Shown here in pieces: positions 8,366-16,232 of a DNA stretch of 64,000 bases. Positions within the stretch are counted from its first letter, which is position 1, and each line of letters begins with the position of its first letter. The translations under genes were made by a program, and so were the position numbers. The notes beneath the pieces are model-generated. The model saw nothing but the letters and a program-made list of their open reading frames with translations, searched no databases and was not told the DNA's origin. This stretch comes from Deltaproteobacteria bacterium. Its GTDB lineage: Bacteria; Desulfobacterota; Binatia; HRBIN30; CADEER01. The stretch spans positions 1 through 64,000 of the forward strand of contig JAJCZJ010000044.1 in the NCBI GenBank assembly GCA_029262455.1, in the 5' to 3' direction.

Positions 8366-9495
8366 GATCGATCTCCGGTGTCGACGAAATGCCAGGGCGA
8401 TGGGGGATCCACCAAGCATGCGCCGAGAGCTGTCCCGCGGCTTTCCGATTCGAGCAGCCGACCCGTGAACCAGTCCACCAACGACTCCAGCGCGGGCGGA
8501 GAGGGTTCACCGTCACGCACGCGGATCGAAACGGCGTGATGCGCGGTGCGACGAAATGCCCGTTCGGACCGCTCCGTAGGCGCGATGAAAACCCCAACCT
8601 CAGCAACCCCATCGCGAAACACCGCCGCGGGCTCCAACGCCTCGGGAGCGCAACCACTGTTCAGCGGCTTACAATACAACGTCCAGCTAGCGTCACTCAG
8701 CGATACCCCCACCGAGCGCGGCGGTGCCGGGACGAACGGCAAGAGGGCCTTGATCGCGTCGCCATCATATCCAGGCAACGATCGGACACAGCCCCAGTTT
8801 TCTCGCTCCTCGGGTTCGCGCAACGCTACGAAAAAAGCGCGCGGCACGAGATCTCCGTCGCTGCCGACGTCCATCGATACAACCGCCCCGGCATCGGCAC
8901 CTTCTCCCTGCGCCGCCGCGGCAAGGACCCGCGCCGCGTTGCTCAATCCATCGGCGAGCGACAGAGCATTTGAAGACTGGATATAGATCTTCGTTTCAAC
9001 CTGACCGTCGGCTCGCGCATTGATGCCAATCACCGCCGGCGGCTCATCGAGTCCGGCTGGATCCTTCGACAGTGACGCCAGGATCCGCGACCGCGCAGCG
9101 CGCGAGGCGTCGGATGCGTTGAGGTAGAGCTTCACGCAACGCCGCTCCGTACGACCGCGGCAATCCCAACCCGCGATGACCGGCACCGCTTCACTCCGCG
9201 CGATGTCGAGCCAAAGCGATGTCTCATCCGGGAGCGCTACTTCGAGTTCGGCCGCGATCGCCTCCAGAACGGCAGGAGTTGCGCGCTCGACCATCATGCG
9301 ACCCGCCCGCATCCGGCCATCGGAGTCGACGCGAACCGACGCCTCATAGCTGGCAGGATCCATCACGCCGGCCACCAAGGCTGCCGCTAGATGCTCGCAA
9401 CTCCGCCCGGCAAGGCTCGTTGCCACCTGACGGGCCAGTTCACGCGCCACGGGCGAGTCGGCCAGCTCCGCTGGCGGTTTCTCATGAGATACCAT
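8362..9495 (-). CDS. Uncharacterised protein with repeated beta-hairpins, candidate ABBA-type prenyltransferase
   Basis: A 377-residue cytosolic protein starting at an ATG preceded by AAGGG. It contains repeated strand pairs: 'GWDCRGRTERRCVKLYLNAS', 'VIGINARADGQVETKIYIQS' and 'VGVSLSDASWTLYCKPLN'. The K-x-Y or Y-x-K ends of these strands recall the Lys/Tyr-lined barrel of ABBA prenyltransferases. From memory, the first two units resemble the corresponding hairpins of the PatF/TruF cyanobactin family. The C-terminal part, with 'RRTAHHAVSIRVRDG' then a helix, instead recalls the shared domain of this window. Its stop overlaps the next start, and idi lies two genes further on. The family assignment is a hypothesis; that it is a real gene is secure. 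Confidence 0.6.
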   Translation of the reverse strand: MVSHEKPPAELADSPVARELARQVATSLAGRSCEHLAAALVAGVMDPASYEASVRVDSDGRMRAGRMMVERATPAVLEAIAAELEVALPDETSLWLDIARSEAVPVIAGWDCRGRTERRCVKLYLNASDASRAARSRILASLSKDPAGLDEPPAVIGINARADGQVETKIYIQSSNALSLADGLSNAARVLAAAAQGEGADAGAVVSMDVGSDGDLVPRAFFVALREPEERENWGCVRSLPGYDGDAIKALLPFVPAPPRSVGVSLSDASWTLYCKPLNSGCAPEALEPAAVFRDGVAEVGVFIAPTERSERAFRRTAHHAVSIRVRDGEPSPPALESLVDWFTGRLLESESRGTALGACLVDPPSPWHFVDTGDRS

Positions 9496-9633
9496 TACCC
9501 TTACAATTCATGGATTATTCGCCGATTCGGTCCGATTGAAGCTCTTCGATCGATACGAATACGACGGCGCTCCACCGAAGCATTCTCCGGTACACCGCAA
9601 CTGACTGTCAAGGGAGAAGCGACGCAGGTCGCA

Positions 9634-10479
9634 TCAACTCCAGTACAAGATTCTCCCGTGATCCTTCGTAAACGCGAAGAACCCACCCAACGTCCATCGC
9701 GAGCGGGCTCCTCGCACTTCGGTCACCAGGTGATAGTGTCGGCCACCGTCGAAAACGAGCATATCCCCTACCCCGGGCCGAACTTCGACGAAACCACGCT
9801 CGGCCAAAATGACCTTGGCCTTTTCCGGTCCACCTAGATCACCAATGATCCGTTCACCATCGCCGCTACAGTCCGTCGTATACACTTCTAGCACTCCACC
9901 TGACTCGGGAAGCGTCAACGGTATGTAAAATGACATGAGCGCTTCGGGGTCGATCTGTCGCAGCAGCGGCTTCATCGAATCGTGCTGGGCGGTGCCGTTC
10001 TCATAGTGAATCGGCAACGAGTCTCCTTCGACCAGCGCGCGAAACGTCACCGGTAGGTATTCACGGCCCTCCTCGGTACGCGCCACCTCGACCGGGCGTC
10101 CACCCGCCATCGCCCGAAGCTGTGAAGCGATACGTTCCTCCAGTCCGCCCAGCGAGGCGAAGAGACCTCGCATGCCGCTGCGGAACAGTTCGGCATCGTC
10201 CAAGTAATCCTTGAGGTCCTCAGCCCCCATGACCAGCGGACGCCCATAGAGACCGCCCGAGAACGTCGGGGCGACCGCCCGCGGGACGCCATCCACACCT
10301 TCGTCGAGGCGCGAGGCGACGTCGCTCATCGCAGCCTCGGGAAACACCCCGCGCAGAATCGCTCCGATCCGGCGGCGACGGAACAAATCCTCGAGCAAAT
10401 CTGGATGGCTCCCAACGTCACCTACGCCGAACGAGCTCACCTCGAGCGCATCGGTCAGGCGCTGAGCAATCTCTGCCAT
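9634..10479 (-). CDS. 2OG-Fe(II) oxygenase-like protein (HxE variant)
   Basis: A 281-residue protein starting at ATG 10479, four bases after the upstream stop. The C-terminal half has the double-stranded beta-helix order of Fe(II)/2-oxoglutarate oxygenases: a first metal motif 'LPIHYENGT' (H-x-E), then 'PESGGVLEVYT', 'PGVGDMLVFDGGRHYHLV' with the distal His, and 'SRWTLGGFF' with the 2OG-binding Arg. It is a clear paralogue of the next gene upstream; the two share the end 'L.YWS' and the N-terminal helices. It is likely cytosolic and acts on an unknown, perhaps peptide or lipid, substrate. A 138-base stretch without an evident gene separates it from the downstream set. Confidence 0.75.
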   Translation of the reverse strand: MAEIAQRLTDALEVSSFGVGDVGSHPDLLEDLFRRRRIGAILRGVFPEAAMSDVASRLDEGVDGVPRAVAPTFSGGLYGRPLVMGAEDLKDYLDDAELFRSGMRGLFASLGGLEERIASQLRAMAGGRPVEVARTEEGREYLPVTFRALVEGDSLPIHYENGTAQHDSMKPLLRQIDPEALMSFYIPLTLPESGGVLEVYTTDCSGDGERIIGDLGGPEKAKVILAERGFVEVRPGVGDMLVFDGGRHYHLVTEVRGARSRWTLGGFFAFTKDHGRILYWS

Positions 10480-10483
10480 CCCA

Positions 10484-11311
10484 TCAACTCCAGTAGTGCA
10501 ACGCTCGGCCGTCGGTCGACGGCGCGAGAAACCCGCCCATCGTCCAACGAGAACGCTCACCCTGTACTTCGCTGACTCGGTGGTAGTGCTGGCCTTCCTC
10601 AAAAAGCGCCAAGTCCCCGACGCCGATCCCCAAACGCAGTCCCAAACGGTCTGCCAGCTCTTCGTGTGCCCGTTCGCGACCGAGTCGCTTATCCAGCTCC
10701 TCGATCAACGGATCTCCGAAACACACGTCGTAGATCTCCAAGACACCACCACCCTCCGGCAACGCCAACGGCATCAGCGTACTGATCTCGCCAGTGACAT
10801 CGATGAGCTTCGCCAGCTCCGCAAGCGCCGGAAACGCATACGTCTCGTTGCCGCAGTGCAGTTGCACGACACCACCCGTGCTGAGCACACGGACCGAGGC
10901 GGGCGCATAGGTCTTGTCACCAGATCCGGGCACGGAAATTGAGCGGCCCCCGCTCAGCTCGCTAACGATCTCGCGCAGCCGCGATTCGTATCCCGCGCCA
11001 CCGGAGAAAGCCGCTTCCAAGGCACTCTCGATCTGGCGCGCCGCCGCGAAGTACTCGTCGAGCTGGGCTTCGGCCATACGCAGGACACGACCGTATGTAC
11101 GGCCATTGAAGGTATGCGACTTGAAGACCGGCATATCCGGCATTTCCCGGAACCGCTCCACGACGCGCGCGAGTTGCTCAGCAGGAAAGACTCCCCGCAC
11201 CACAACACCGAACAACTCGCGACGGAGGATCCGGTCGATCACGTCGGGGTGGCCCGCCACCTCACTCACGTCGATGTCGAGCAACTGAAGGCGGGTTTCT
11301 GCGCTAGTCAT
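10484..11311 (-). CDS. 2OG-Fe(II) oxygenase-like protein with HxG metal motif
   Basis: A 275-residue protein starting at an ATG with GAGGA 14 bases before it. The fold motifs are 'VQLHCGNETYA', 'PEGGGVLEIYD', 'GVGDLALFEEGQHYHRV' and 'SRWTMGGFL'. At the position of the usual HxD/E the sequence is His-Cys-Gly, followed by Asn-Glu. In known Fe/2OG halogenases (SyrB2, WelO5) the carboxylate is replaced by Ala or Gly, leaving a site for halide. In this protein the nearby Glu two residues later could instead be the ligand. The paralogue just downstream has HYE. It is divergent from the MBL-fold gene, with a 152-base intergenic region that could hold both promoters. Confidence 0.75.
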   Translation of the reverse strand: MTSAETRLQLLDIDVSEVAGHPDVIDRILRRELFGVVVRGVFPAEQLARVVERFREMPDMPVFKSHTFNGRTYGRVLRMAEAQLDEYFAAARQIESALEAAFSGGAGYESRLREIVSELSGGRSISVPGSGDKTYAPASVRVLSTGGVVQLHCGNETYAFPALAELAKLIDVTGEISTLMPLALPEGGGVLEIYDVCFGDPLIEELDKRLGRERAHEELADRLGLRLGIGVGDLALFEEGQHYHRVSEVQGERSRWTMGGFLAPSTDGRALHYWS

Positions 11312-11463
11312 TCGATTCGATCGTCCTCGGTCCGAATATGAAACGTACCCGACGGAGAAGCAACCAACGCAGCCGGCATTTGCGAGACGGGCCAACAGCC
11401 CTATGGCGCGAAATCTCTCAGCGACGCTTTGCGCGACAGAGCCGACATCGCTAGTGAATAGCT

Positions 11464-12930
11464 ATGTTCGAAGTCACCTTCCTCGGCCACCAAGGCTGGC
11501 ACTTTGCCTCGGGGGGCACCAACGTCCTGCTAGATCCGCTCCTATGCGCCGACTTCGGCCAGGATCCCCGAGGCAACGGATTCGATGTATTCCCACCGCG
11601 TCACCTCGACTTCGCCAGTTGCCCACCAATCGACGCGGTCCTCTTCAGTCACGAACACGAGGATCACTTCAATATACCGTCGATTGAACGCCTCGATCGC
11701 GACATTCCCATCTTCATCTCGGTACGATCGTCGGCAGCGGCGAACCAGATCCTCGAGGAGTTGGGGTTTCGGGTTCGCCCACTCGAACCAGGAGTCGAGA
11801 TCGAGATCGGCGCACTGCGGGTACTACCACTCCCACAGGAGTCTCTGGGCGGCAGTCATCCGGGAGAGTGGGACTCCCTCGCCCTGTATATCGACGATCG
11901 AAATGACGACGGGTCGTTCTTTACTACCGTCGACCATCGGCCCCATCGCAAAACGTTCGAAGCCCTTCGCCAGAGGAGTCTGCGCCCGGCGCTCGTTTCG
12001 TACGCCGACAACGAGCAGAATCACTCGACCATGTTTCCGTGGGCAGAGCCGCAAGGTGATGCAGACGGCTCATTGGCCAACGAACTCCGCGAGCTGATCG
12101 AAGAAGCGACCCCAAGCGACGCTCGGCCCGAAGCAATCATCGTCTGCGCCAATGGCTTCGCTGCACGCGGTGATCTGAGCTGGATGAACCGCACGGTGTT
12201 CTACCGCAACCCAGAAACCGCCTGCGCCCTCCTCCAAGCAGAGTTTGGAGACCTGTTCTTGGCCCCGCTGCCGGGCGATGTCATCGCACTCCGCGGGCGT
12301 CAGCGGAGCGGGCCGTTGCTTCGATCTACATGGGTGACACCAAAGTGCGAAGACGAATGGCCAGCACGCGGCGGCGGCAGTGACCAGCCAGATTCGTTTG
12401 CCCCAGCAACCGGGAAGACAAACCTCAACACCACGGAGCGGGCTGACCTCAGCGGCGCCCTCGACGCCTTCGCCAAGTATCTCTACGGGTCATCACTGTT
12501 CCAGGAAACGTATCTCCTCGATGCAAAAACCGCGGCCGGACGTCGTCAAACCATGGCGTTTGTCACCTTCGAAGGCGACGACATCACGAGCGGTCAGTCG
12601 AACCCTGCAGCGGTATGGGCGTGGGATCCAAGTGCGTGCACTTTCCTCCAAGAGTCTCACGACAAACCCGACGACGAATTCGTCGTCGGCGCCAGATGTT
12701 GGGCAAGCGATCTACTCGCTGTGCTGCGAGCCGAAATGCCTGCCGCATCACTCACTATGGGGCGGCTCGCCGGATGGAACGCGCTTCCCTCAATGCTGCG
12801 TTTCGAATTGCCGAACCTGCTCCATATGTACTGCCACCCGCTGCGGGCGCCAGAGCAGTTTCTGGAACTCTATCGCGCCCTGGTCACCGGAGAGTCACCC
12901 CGAATTCACCCAACCAGCAGACCCAATTGA
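11464..12930 (+). CDS. MBL-fold metallohydrolase with C-terminal extension
   Basis: A 488-residue protein. Residues 1-260 are a metallo-beta-lactamase fold: 'FLGHQGWHFASGG', 'NVLLDPLL', then 'LFSHEHEDHFNI', the HxHxDH zinc motif, and 'TTVDH' later. The remaining 220 or so residues include 'LPGDVIAL' and a helical tail and match nothing I recognise. The fold and length resemble UlaG-like enzymes and the CMP-Neu5Ac-hydroxylase or N-acyl-phosphatidylethanolamine-hydrolase type of MBL proteins. The substrate cannot be read. It is divergent from the 2OG oxygenase pair and convergent with a third 2OG oxygenase, so it is bracketed by that family. Confidence 0.75.
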   Translation: MFEVTFLGHQGWHFASGGTNVLLDPLLCADFGQDPRGNGFDVFPPRHLDFASCPPIDAVLFSHEHEDHFNIPSIERLDRDIPIFISVRSSAAANQILEELGFRVRPLEPGVEIEIGALRVLPLPQESLGGSHPGEWDSLALYIDDRNDDGSFFTTVDHRPHRKTFEALRQRSLRPALVSYADNEQNHSTMFPWAEPQGDADGSLANELRELIEEATPSDARPEAIIVCANGFAARGDLSWMNRTVFYRNPETACALLQAEFGDLFLAPLPGDVIALRGRQRSGPLLRSTWVTPKCEDEWPARGGGSDQPDSFAPATGKTNLNTTERADLSGALDAFAKYLYGSSLFQETYLLDAKTAAGRRQTMAFVTFEGDDITSGQSNPAAVWAWDPSACTFLQESHDKPDDEFVVGARCWASDLLAVLRAEMPAASLTMGRLAGWNALPSMLRFELPNLLHMYCHPLRAPEQFLELYRALVTGESPRIHPTSRPN

Positions 12931-12947
12931 CAGTCGCCGCGAAAAAA

Positions 12948-13020
12948 TGGGGAGGAGAGGCCCCTGCCGAGCCGCGCTGGAGCCTGCAACGCGGCTCGGC
13001 AGGAGCCTCGCCCTCCACGA
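12948..13020. repeat. Dispersed palindromic repeat between convergent genes
   Basis: Perfect 13-base arms CTGCCGAGCCGCG (12964-12976) and CGCGGCTCGGCAG (12990-13002) flank a 13-base loop. Imperfect pairing extends outward. The right side, GCGGCTCGGCAGGAGC.TCGCCCTCC, recurs at 59536-59561. Its place between two convergent stops suits a bidirectional terminator, but the second copy shows it is a repeat family. Confidence 0.8.
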
Positions 13021-13050
13021 ATTGAGGAAAATCGGCTACACTCTGCCGGG

Positions 13051-14451
13051 TCAAGCAAAGTACAGCACCTTCTCGCCCGACTGGTCGAACATCATGAAAC
13101 CGCCCATCGTCCAACGGGTGCGACCGTGCACCCAGTCGACGCGGTGGAGATAGCGCCCACCATCGAAGATCAACACGTCGCCGGCAGTCGGCCGTACTTC
13201 CATCCACTCAGCCTCGCCGAGGAGTGCTCCGACATTCGAGCGTTCGTCTGGCAAGATGTGATCGGGACCAACCTCGTTCCATTTGAGCGAGTAGATGATC
13301 AGGCCGCCGCCTTCTTCCGCCTCCTGCAGAGTCAGGAAATAGGAAAGCTGATCGTGATTGTCGACGAACGAATTGAGGTGTTCGTACGAAGGCCGGTTGT
13401 ACATCTCATTGCCGCAGTGCGGCGCCAACTGACCACCATCAGGGAGAATACGAATCGTCGCCGGAGTGTAGGCGCGTCCATCGGAATAGCGCGCCAGCTG
13501 GACCTCTCGTTCGCCCGCCAAAGTCCCGATAATCCCCTCAATTCGCTCCTCGAAGGGCGCCATGTCACTGAACACCGGCAGAGTCTCTTCGCGAAAGCGT
13601 TCGGCCGAATTCAGGTAGTCGACGAGCGTCGGGTCGCCGCCCTCGAGGCACAGGCCCAAGAAGTACGAACCCTGATTCGGCGGCAAGTGCATGAGTGGAA
13701 ACTTATCTTGCCCTCCGTCCAGCCGATCAACGACGCGCGCCATCTCGTCCTTGGAGTACACACCTTGGATCACCAATCCACCGCGATCGCCGTTGTAGAT
13801 CTCACGCAATGCGTTTGGGTACTTGTCGAGGTCCGAGACGTGGATGAATTCAAAGTCGATGATCGGCCGGTCCGCAGGAGCCTCCTTGGCTGGATCGAGC
13901 GGCGGGGCCTCGTGCACGACCAAATAGGGTTGAGCCGATGCGACAGCAGTCGGTTTGCGAGTCGCCGGCGTACCAAAAGCCTCGATGTGGCGATCGGGGT
14001 CGCCCGGATCAGACCCGGGCATCGTCGCCCGCGGCCCTCCTCGGACGGGCGGAGCATGAGCCGCCATCGCGTCGAGAATCGGCACCAAGGCAGCGCCTTC
14101 GTCGTGAGCCTCGAGTTGCGTCGCCAACTCCTTGAGAAGTTCGGCAACCTCGGAATGGCCGTCCCCGTCAAACGGATCATGCGAGATCGCAATCTCACCG
14201 ACCTGGGCGAAGCAAGGCGTTTCTCCGGCTCGCCGAAACCTCACCCGCAACAGCCAGTCGTCGCGCGAAAAATCCGCTACGGCGGCGCTAGGGGAGTCCT
14301 CGAGATCGTCGATCACGACCGACGCCGAATCCAATGTCCAACCCGAAACGGCCCCGCCTATATCTAGGCCCCAGTCGGACAACAACTGCACGACCGGATC
14401 AGCCGCAGCCGGGCTTCCGAGGTCACTTCCTTCGCGTTCGATCAACGGCAT
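13051..14451 (-). CDS. 2OG-Fe(II) oxygenase-like protein with HxG motif and N-terminal shared domain
   Basis: A 466-residue protein starting at ATG 14451 behind GAGGGA. Residues from about 20 to 110 contain 'VSGWTLDSASVVID' and 'LLRVRFRRAGETP', a likely copy of the domain shared across this window. A Pro/Ala-rich linker follows. The C-terminal 280 residues are a 2OG oxygenase related to the pair at 9.6-11.3 kb: 'APHCGNEMYNRP', 'EEGGGLIIYS', 'PTAGDVLIFDGGRYLHRV' and 'TRWTMGGFM'. As in one of the pair, the first motif is His-Cys-Gly rather than HxD. The C-terminus 'VLYFA' parallels 'L.YWS' of the paralogues. It is the only one of the three with the extra N-terminal domain, so it may be the one that docks on the common partner. 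Confidence 0.75.
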   Translation of the reverse strand: MPLIEREGSDLGSPAAADPVVQLLSDWGLDIGGAVSGWTLDSASVVIDDLEDSPSAAVADFSRDDWLLRVRFRRAGETPCFAQVGEIAISHDPFDGDGHSEVAELLKELATQLEAHDEGAALVPILDAMAAHAPPVRGGPRATMPGSDPGDPDRHIEAFGTPATRKPTAVASAQPYLVVHEAPPLDPAKEAPADRPIIDFEFIHVSDLDKYPNALREIYNGDRGGLVIQGVYSKDEMARVVDRLDGGQDKFPLMHLPPNQGSYFLGLCLEGGDPTLVDYLNSAERFREETLPVFSDMAPFEERIEGIIGTLAGEREVQLARYSDGRAYTPATIRILPDGGQLAPHCGNEMYNRPSYEHLNSFVDNHDQLSYFLTLQEAEEGGGLIIYSLKWNEVGPDHILPDERSNVGALLGEAEWMEVRPTAGDVLIFDGGRYLHRVDWVHGRTRWTMGGFMMFDQSGEKVLYFA

Positions 14452-14588
14452 CTGCTCCCTCAAAAGAAAAACACCAATGAACCCTTTAGACGCCTAGAGT
14501 AGTACAACACCGGAGATTGTCCAACGGCACATGGCTCGCCCGATGGACTTCGTTGCGGCCTTTTGGGGTAGCTGCTAAACGCCCCTCC

Positions 14589-16220
14589 ATGCCTGCCCTG
14601 AACGAGCAGATTCGCCGCATCGTCGGCGTACTGCTCACCGACCCGCGCGTCGTCAGCTGCCTGACCCTCGCCTACATCATCCTCGGATTCGCCTTTGTCT
14701 ACACCGACTATACAATGCACGACGAAGGGCTACTGACGCACTACTGGGCCAGCTGGGCGCGGCAGGAGTTCATCCCTGTGTTCTTCTTTCAAAAGGTCAA
14801 ACCCGTGATCGCCGCCCTCTACGCCCCATTCACTGCCGGCGGCGTACACGCGACGATGACGGTTCACGTCCTCGTCTCTGCCGCAGCAATCCCGATGATG
14901 GCGGCCACCGCTCGCGCTCTCGGGCATAGTCTACCGAACTTGCCTGCCATCGTCCTGATGTTTTCGCCAATCTACCTCTACGGCGGCAGCTCGGGCCTAT
15001 CAAACATAGACGGCGTCGCCGGTATCGCCCTGGCCCTGTATCTGCTGACCGCAAGAGACAAGCCGTTCTTGGCGGGTCTCGTCGCCGGCGCAGTCCCCTG
15101 GGTGCGCTTCGAGCTGGCGGTGTTCGCGGCCTTTTTCGGTCTATACGCGCTGATTTCCAAGCGTCACCGTTGGGCGGTCGTCGGCCTCGCCGTGTTTCCA
15201 ATCACCTACGCCGTCTGCGGCGCACTCTACCACAGCGATCTGCTTTGGATCGCTCACTTCCCGCCCTCGGCTCCGGTCGCTCCCAACAATCCGATTTTCG
15301 GATCGCAGAAGATCGGCCTCCGATACTTCCTCGAGCCTGCACTCGCCGTCACGCCGATTGCAGCCCTCGTGGTGGCGTTGCGACTCAGCCGACTCGATCT
15401 CCTCGAGAAGATTCTGTTGTTCTACGCTGCAGCTGCCATGACAGCAGCCAACATCTTGCCGATGTTCGGAGCCGGCGGCTTCGGCGACTCGCCGCGATAT
15501 ACGGTTCATGTACTACCCGCACTTGCCTTGCTGCTCGGCCGTACCGCCGGGCAATGGTGGGACGGCGAACGACCAAACCTGCTTCAAACCGCAGCGATTG
15601 CGCTTGCCGCTGTTTGGATAACGACGCGACAAACCAACTACGACGAATTGGTTATCGTATTCGTCGCTTACGCAGGCATCGTCCTGGCCGCCCGCCTGCG
15701 GCAACCCGCATGGGCGATGAGCTTGGCACTCGCACTCGTTATCGGCGCCCCCCTACTCCCCGTGCGCCACGATGTCGGTCGCAGGATCACCGCATCCTAC
15801 CTCGACCCAATTGCAGAATGGTTAGAGGCACATCCCGAAGTAGCGACCGACGACACCCCGATCTACACCAACTCGCAGATGCTCGCACCGTTCCTCGAAG
15901 GGCGAGGCCACGCTCCGAAGGCCGGTATCTACTTCGTCACCGGCGCCGACATGAGCAACGAGCTCAACCATCTGACCAACCCCGAGAACGGACAACTCGA
16001 AATCCTGCGCAACCTCGCCGCCACCGACCTCTATGGCAGGACGATCGAGGGCCCATTGAGCCCAGACGATCTACCGCCCAACGCGCTACTCGCATTTCGT
16101 GTCGAAAGTCGGCTCCACATCGTCTTCCCAAAGGAAGTCTGGGACCCCCGACTGGAGGTCCTCGCCGACACCAAACGCTTCCGGGTCGCCAAGCTCCGTG
16201 CCAAGGACAATCCACAATAG
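14589..16220 (+). CDS. Polytopic GT-C-type glycosyltransferase-like membrane protein
   Basis: A 543-residue inner-membrane protein with about ten hydrophobic helices. The first periplasmic loop has 'YTMHDEGLLTHYWASW', whose acidic pair sits where GT-C (GT39/GT83/ArnT-like) enzymes place the catalytic Asp/Glu. Hydrophobic segments such as 'ALALYLLTARDKPFLAGLVA' and 'VRFELAVFAAFFGLYAL' follow. The last 130 residues are a soluble region with 'DDTPIYTNSQMLAPFL' and 'AFRVESRLHIVFP'. Such enzymes transfer sugars from polyprenyl-phosphate carriers outside the cytoplasm. The ATG at 14589 is preferred to a TTG 72 bases upstream, whose extra residues look non-coding. It is the first of five GT-C-like proteins in 23 kb and is convergent with the beta-propeller gene. 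Confidence 0.7.
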   Translation: MPALNEQIRRIVGVLLTDPRVVSCLTLAYIILGFAFVYTDYTMHDEGLLTHYWASWARQEFIPVFFFQKVKPVIAALYAPFTAGGVHATMTVHVLVSAAAIPMMAATARALGHSLPNLPAIVLMFSPIYLYGGSSGLSNIDGVAGIALALYLLTARDKPFLAGLVAGAVPWVRFELAVFAAFFGLYALISKRHRWAVVGLAVFPITYAVCGALYHSDLLWIAHFPPSAPVAPNNPIFGSQKIGLRYFLEPALAVTPIAALVVALRLSRLDLLEKILLFYAAAAMTAANILPMFGAGGFGDSPRYTVHVLPALALLLGRTAGQWWDGERPNLLQTAAIALAAVWITTRQTNYDELVIVFVAYAGIVLAARLRQPAWAMSLALALVIGAPLLPVRHDVGRRITASYLDPIAEWLEAHPEVATDDTPIYTNSQMLAPFLEGRGHAPKAGIYFVTGADMSNELNHLTNPENGQLEILRNLAATDLYGRTIEGPLSPDDLPPNALLAFRVESRLHIVFPKEVWDPRLEVLADTKRFRVAKLRAKDNPQ

Positions 16221-16232
16221 GTCTTCGACCAT

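Noticed and set aside
9496-9633. A possible precursor peptide gene between the oxygenase and the beta-hairpin protein
   Set aside because: The short frames there have no Shine-Dalgarno, no core-like composition and no similarity to other intergenic frames in the window.
12948-13020. CRISPR-like or attachment-site interpretation of the palindromic repeats
   Set aside because: The repeats are single or paired, lack regular spacers, have no cas or integrase genes nearby, and recur at gene ends elsewhere.
13126-14367. A 413-residue plus-strand frame
   Set aside because: It is antisense to the 2OG oxygenase with intact motifs. The long frame is a by-product of high GC.
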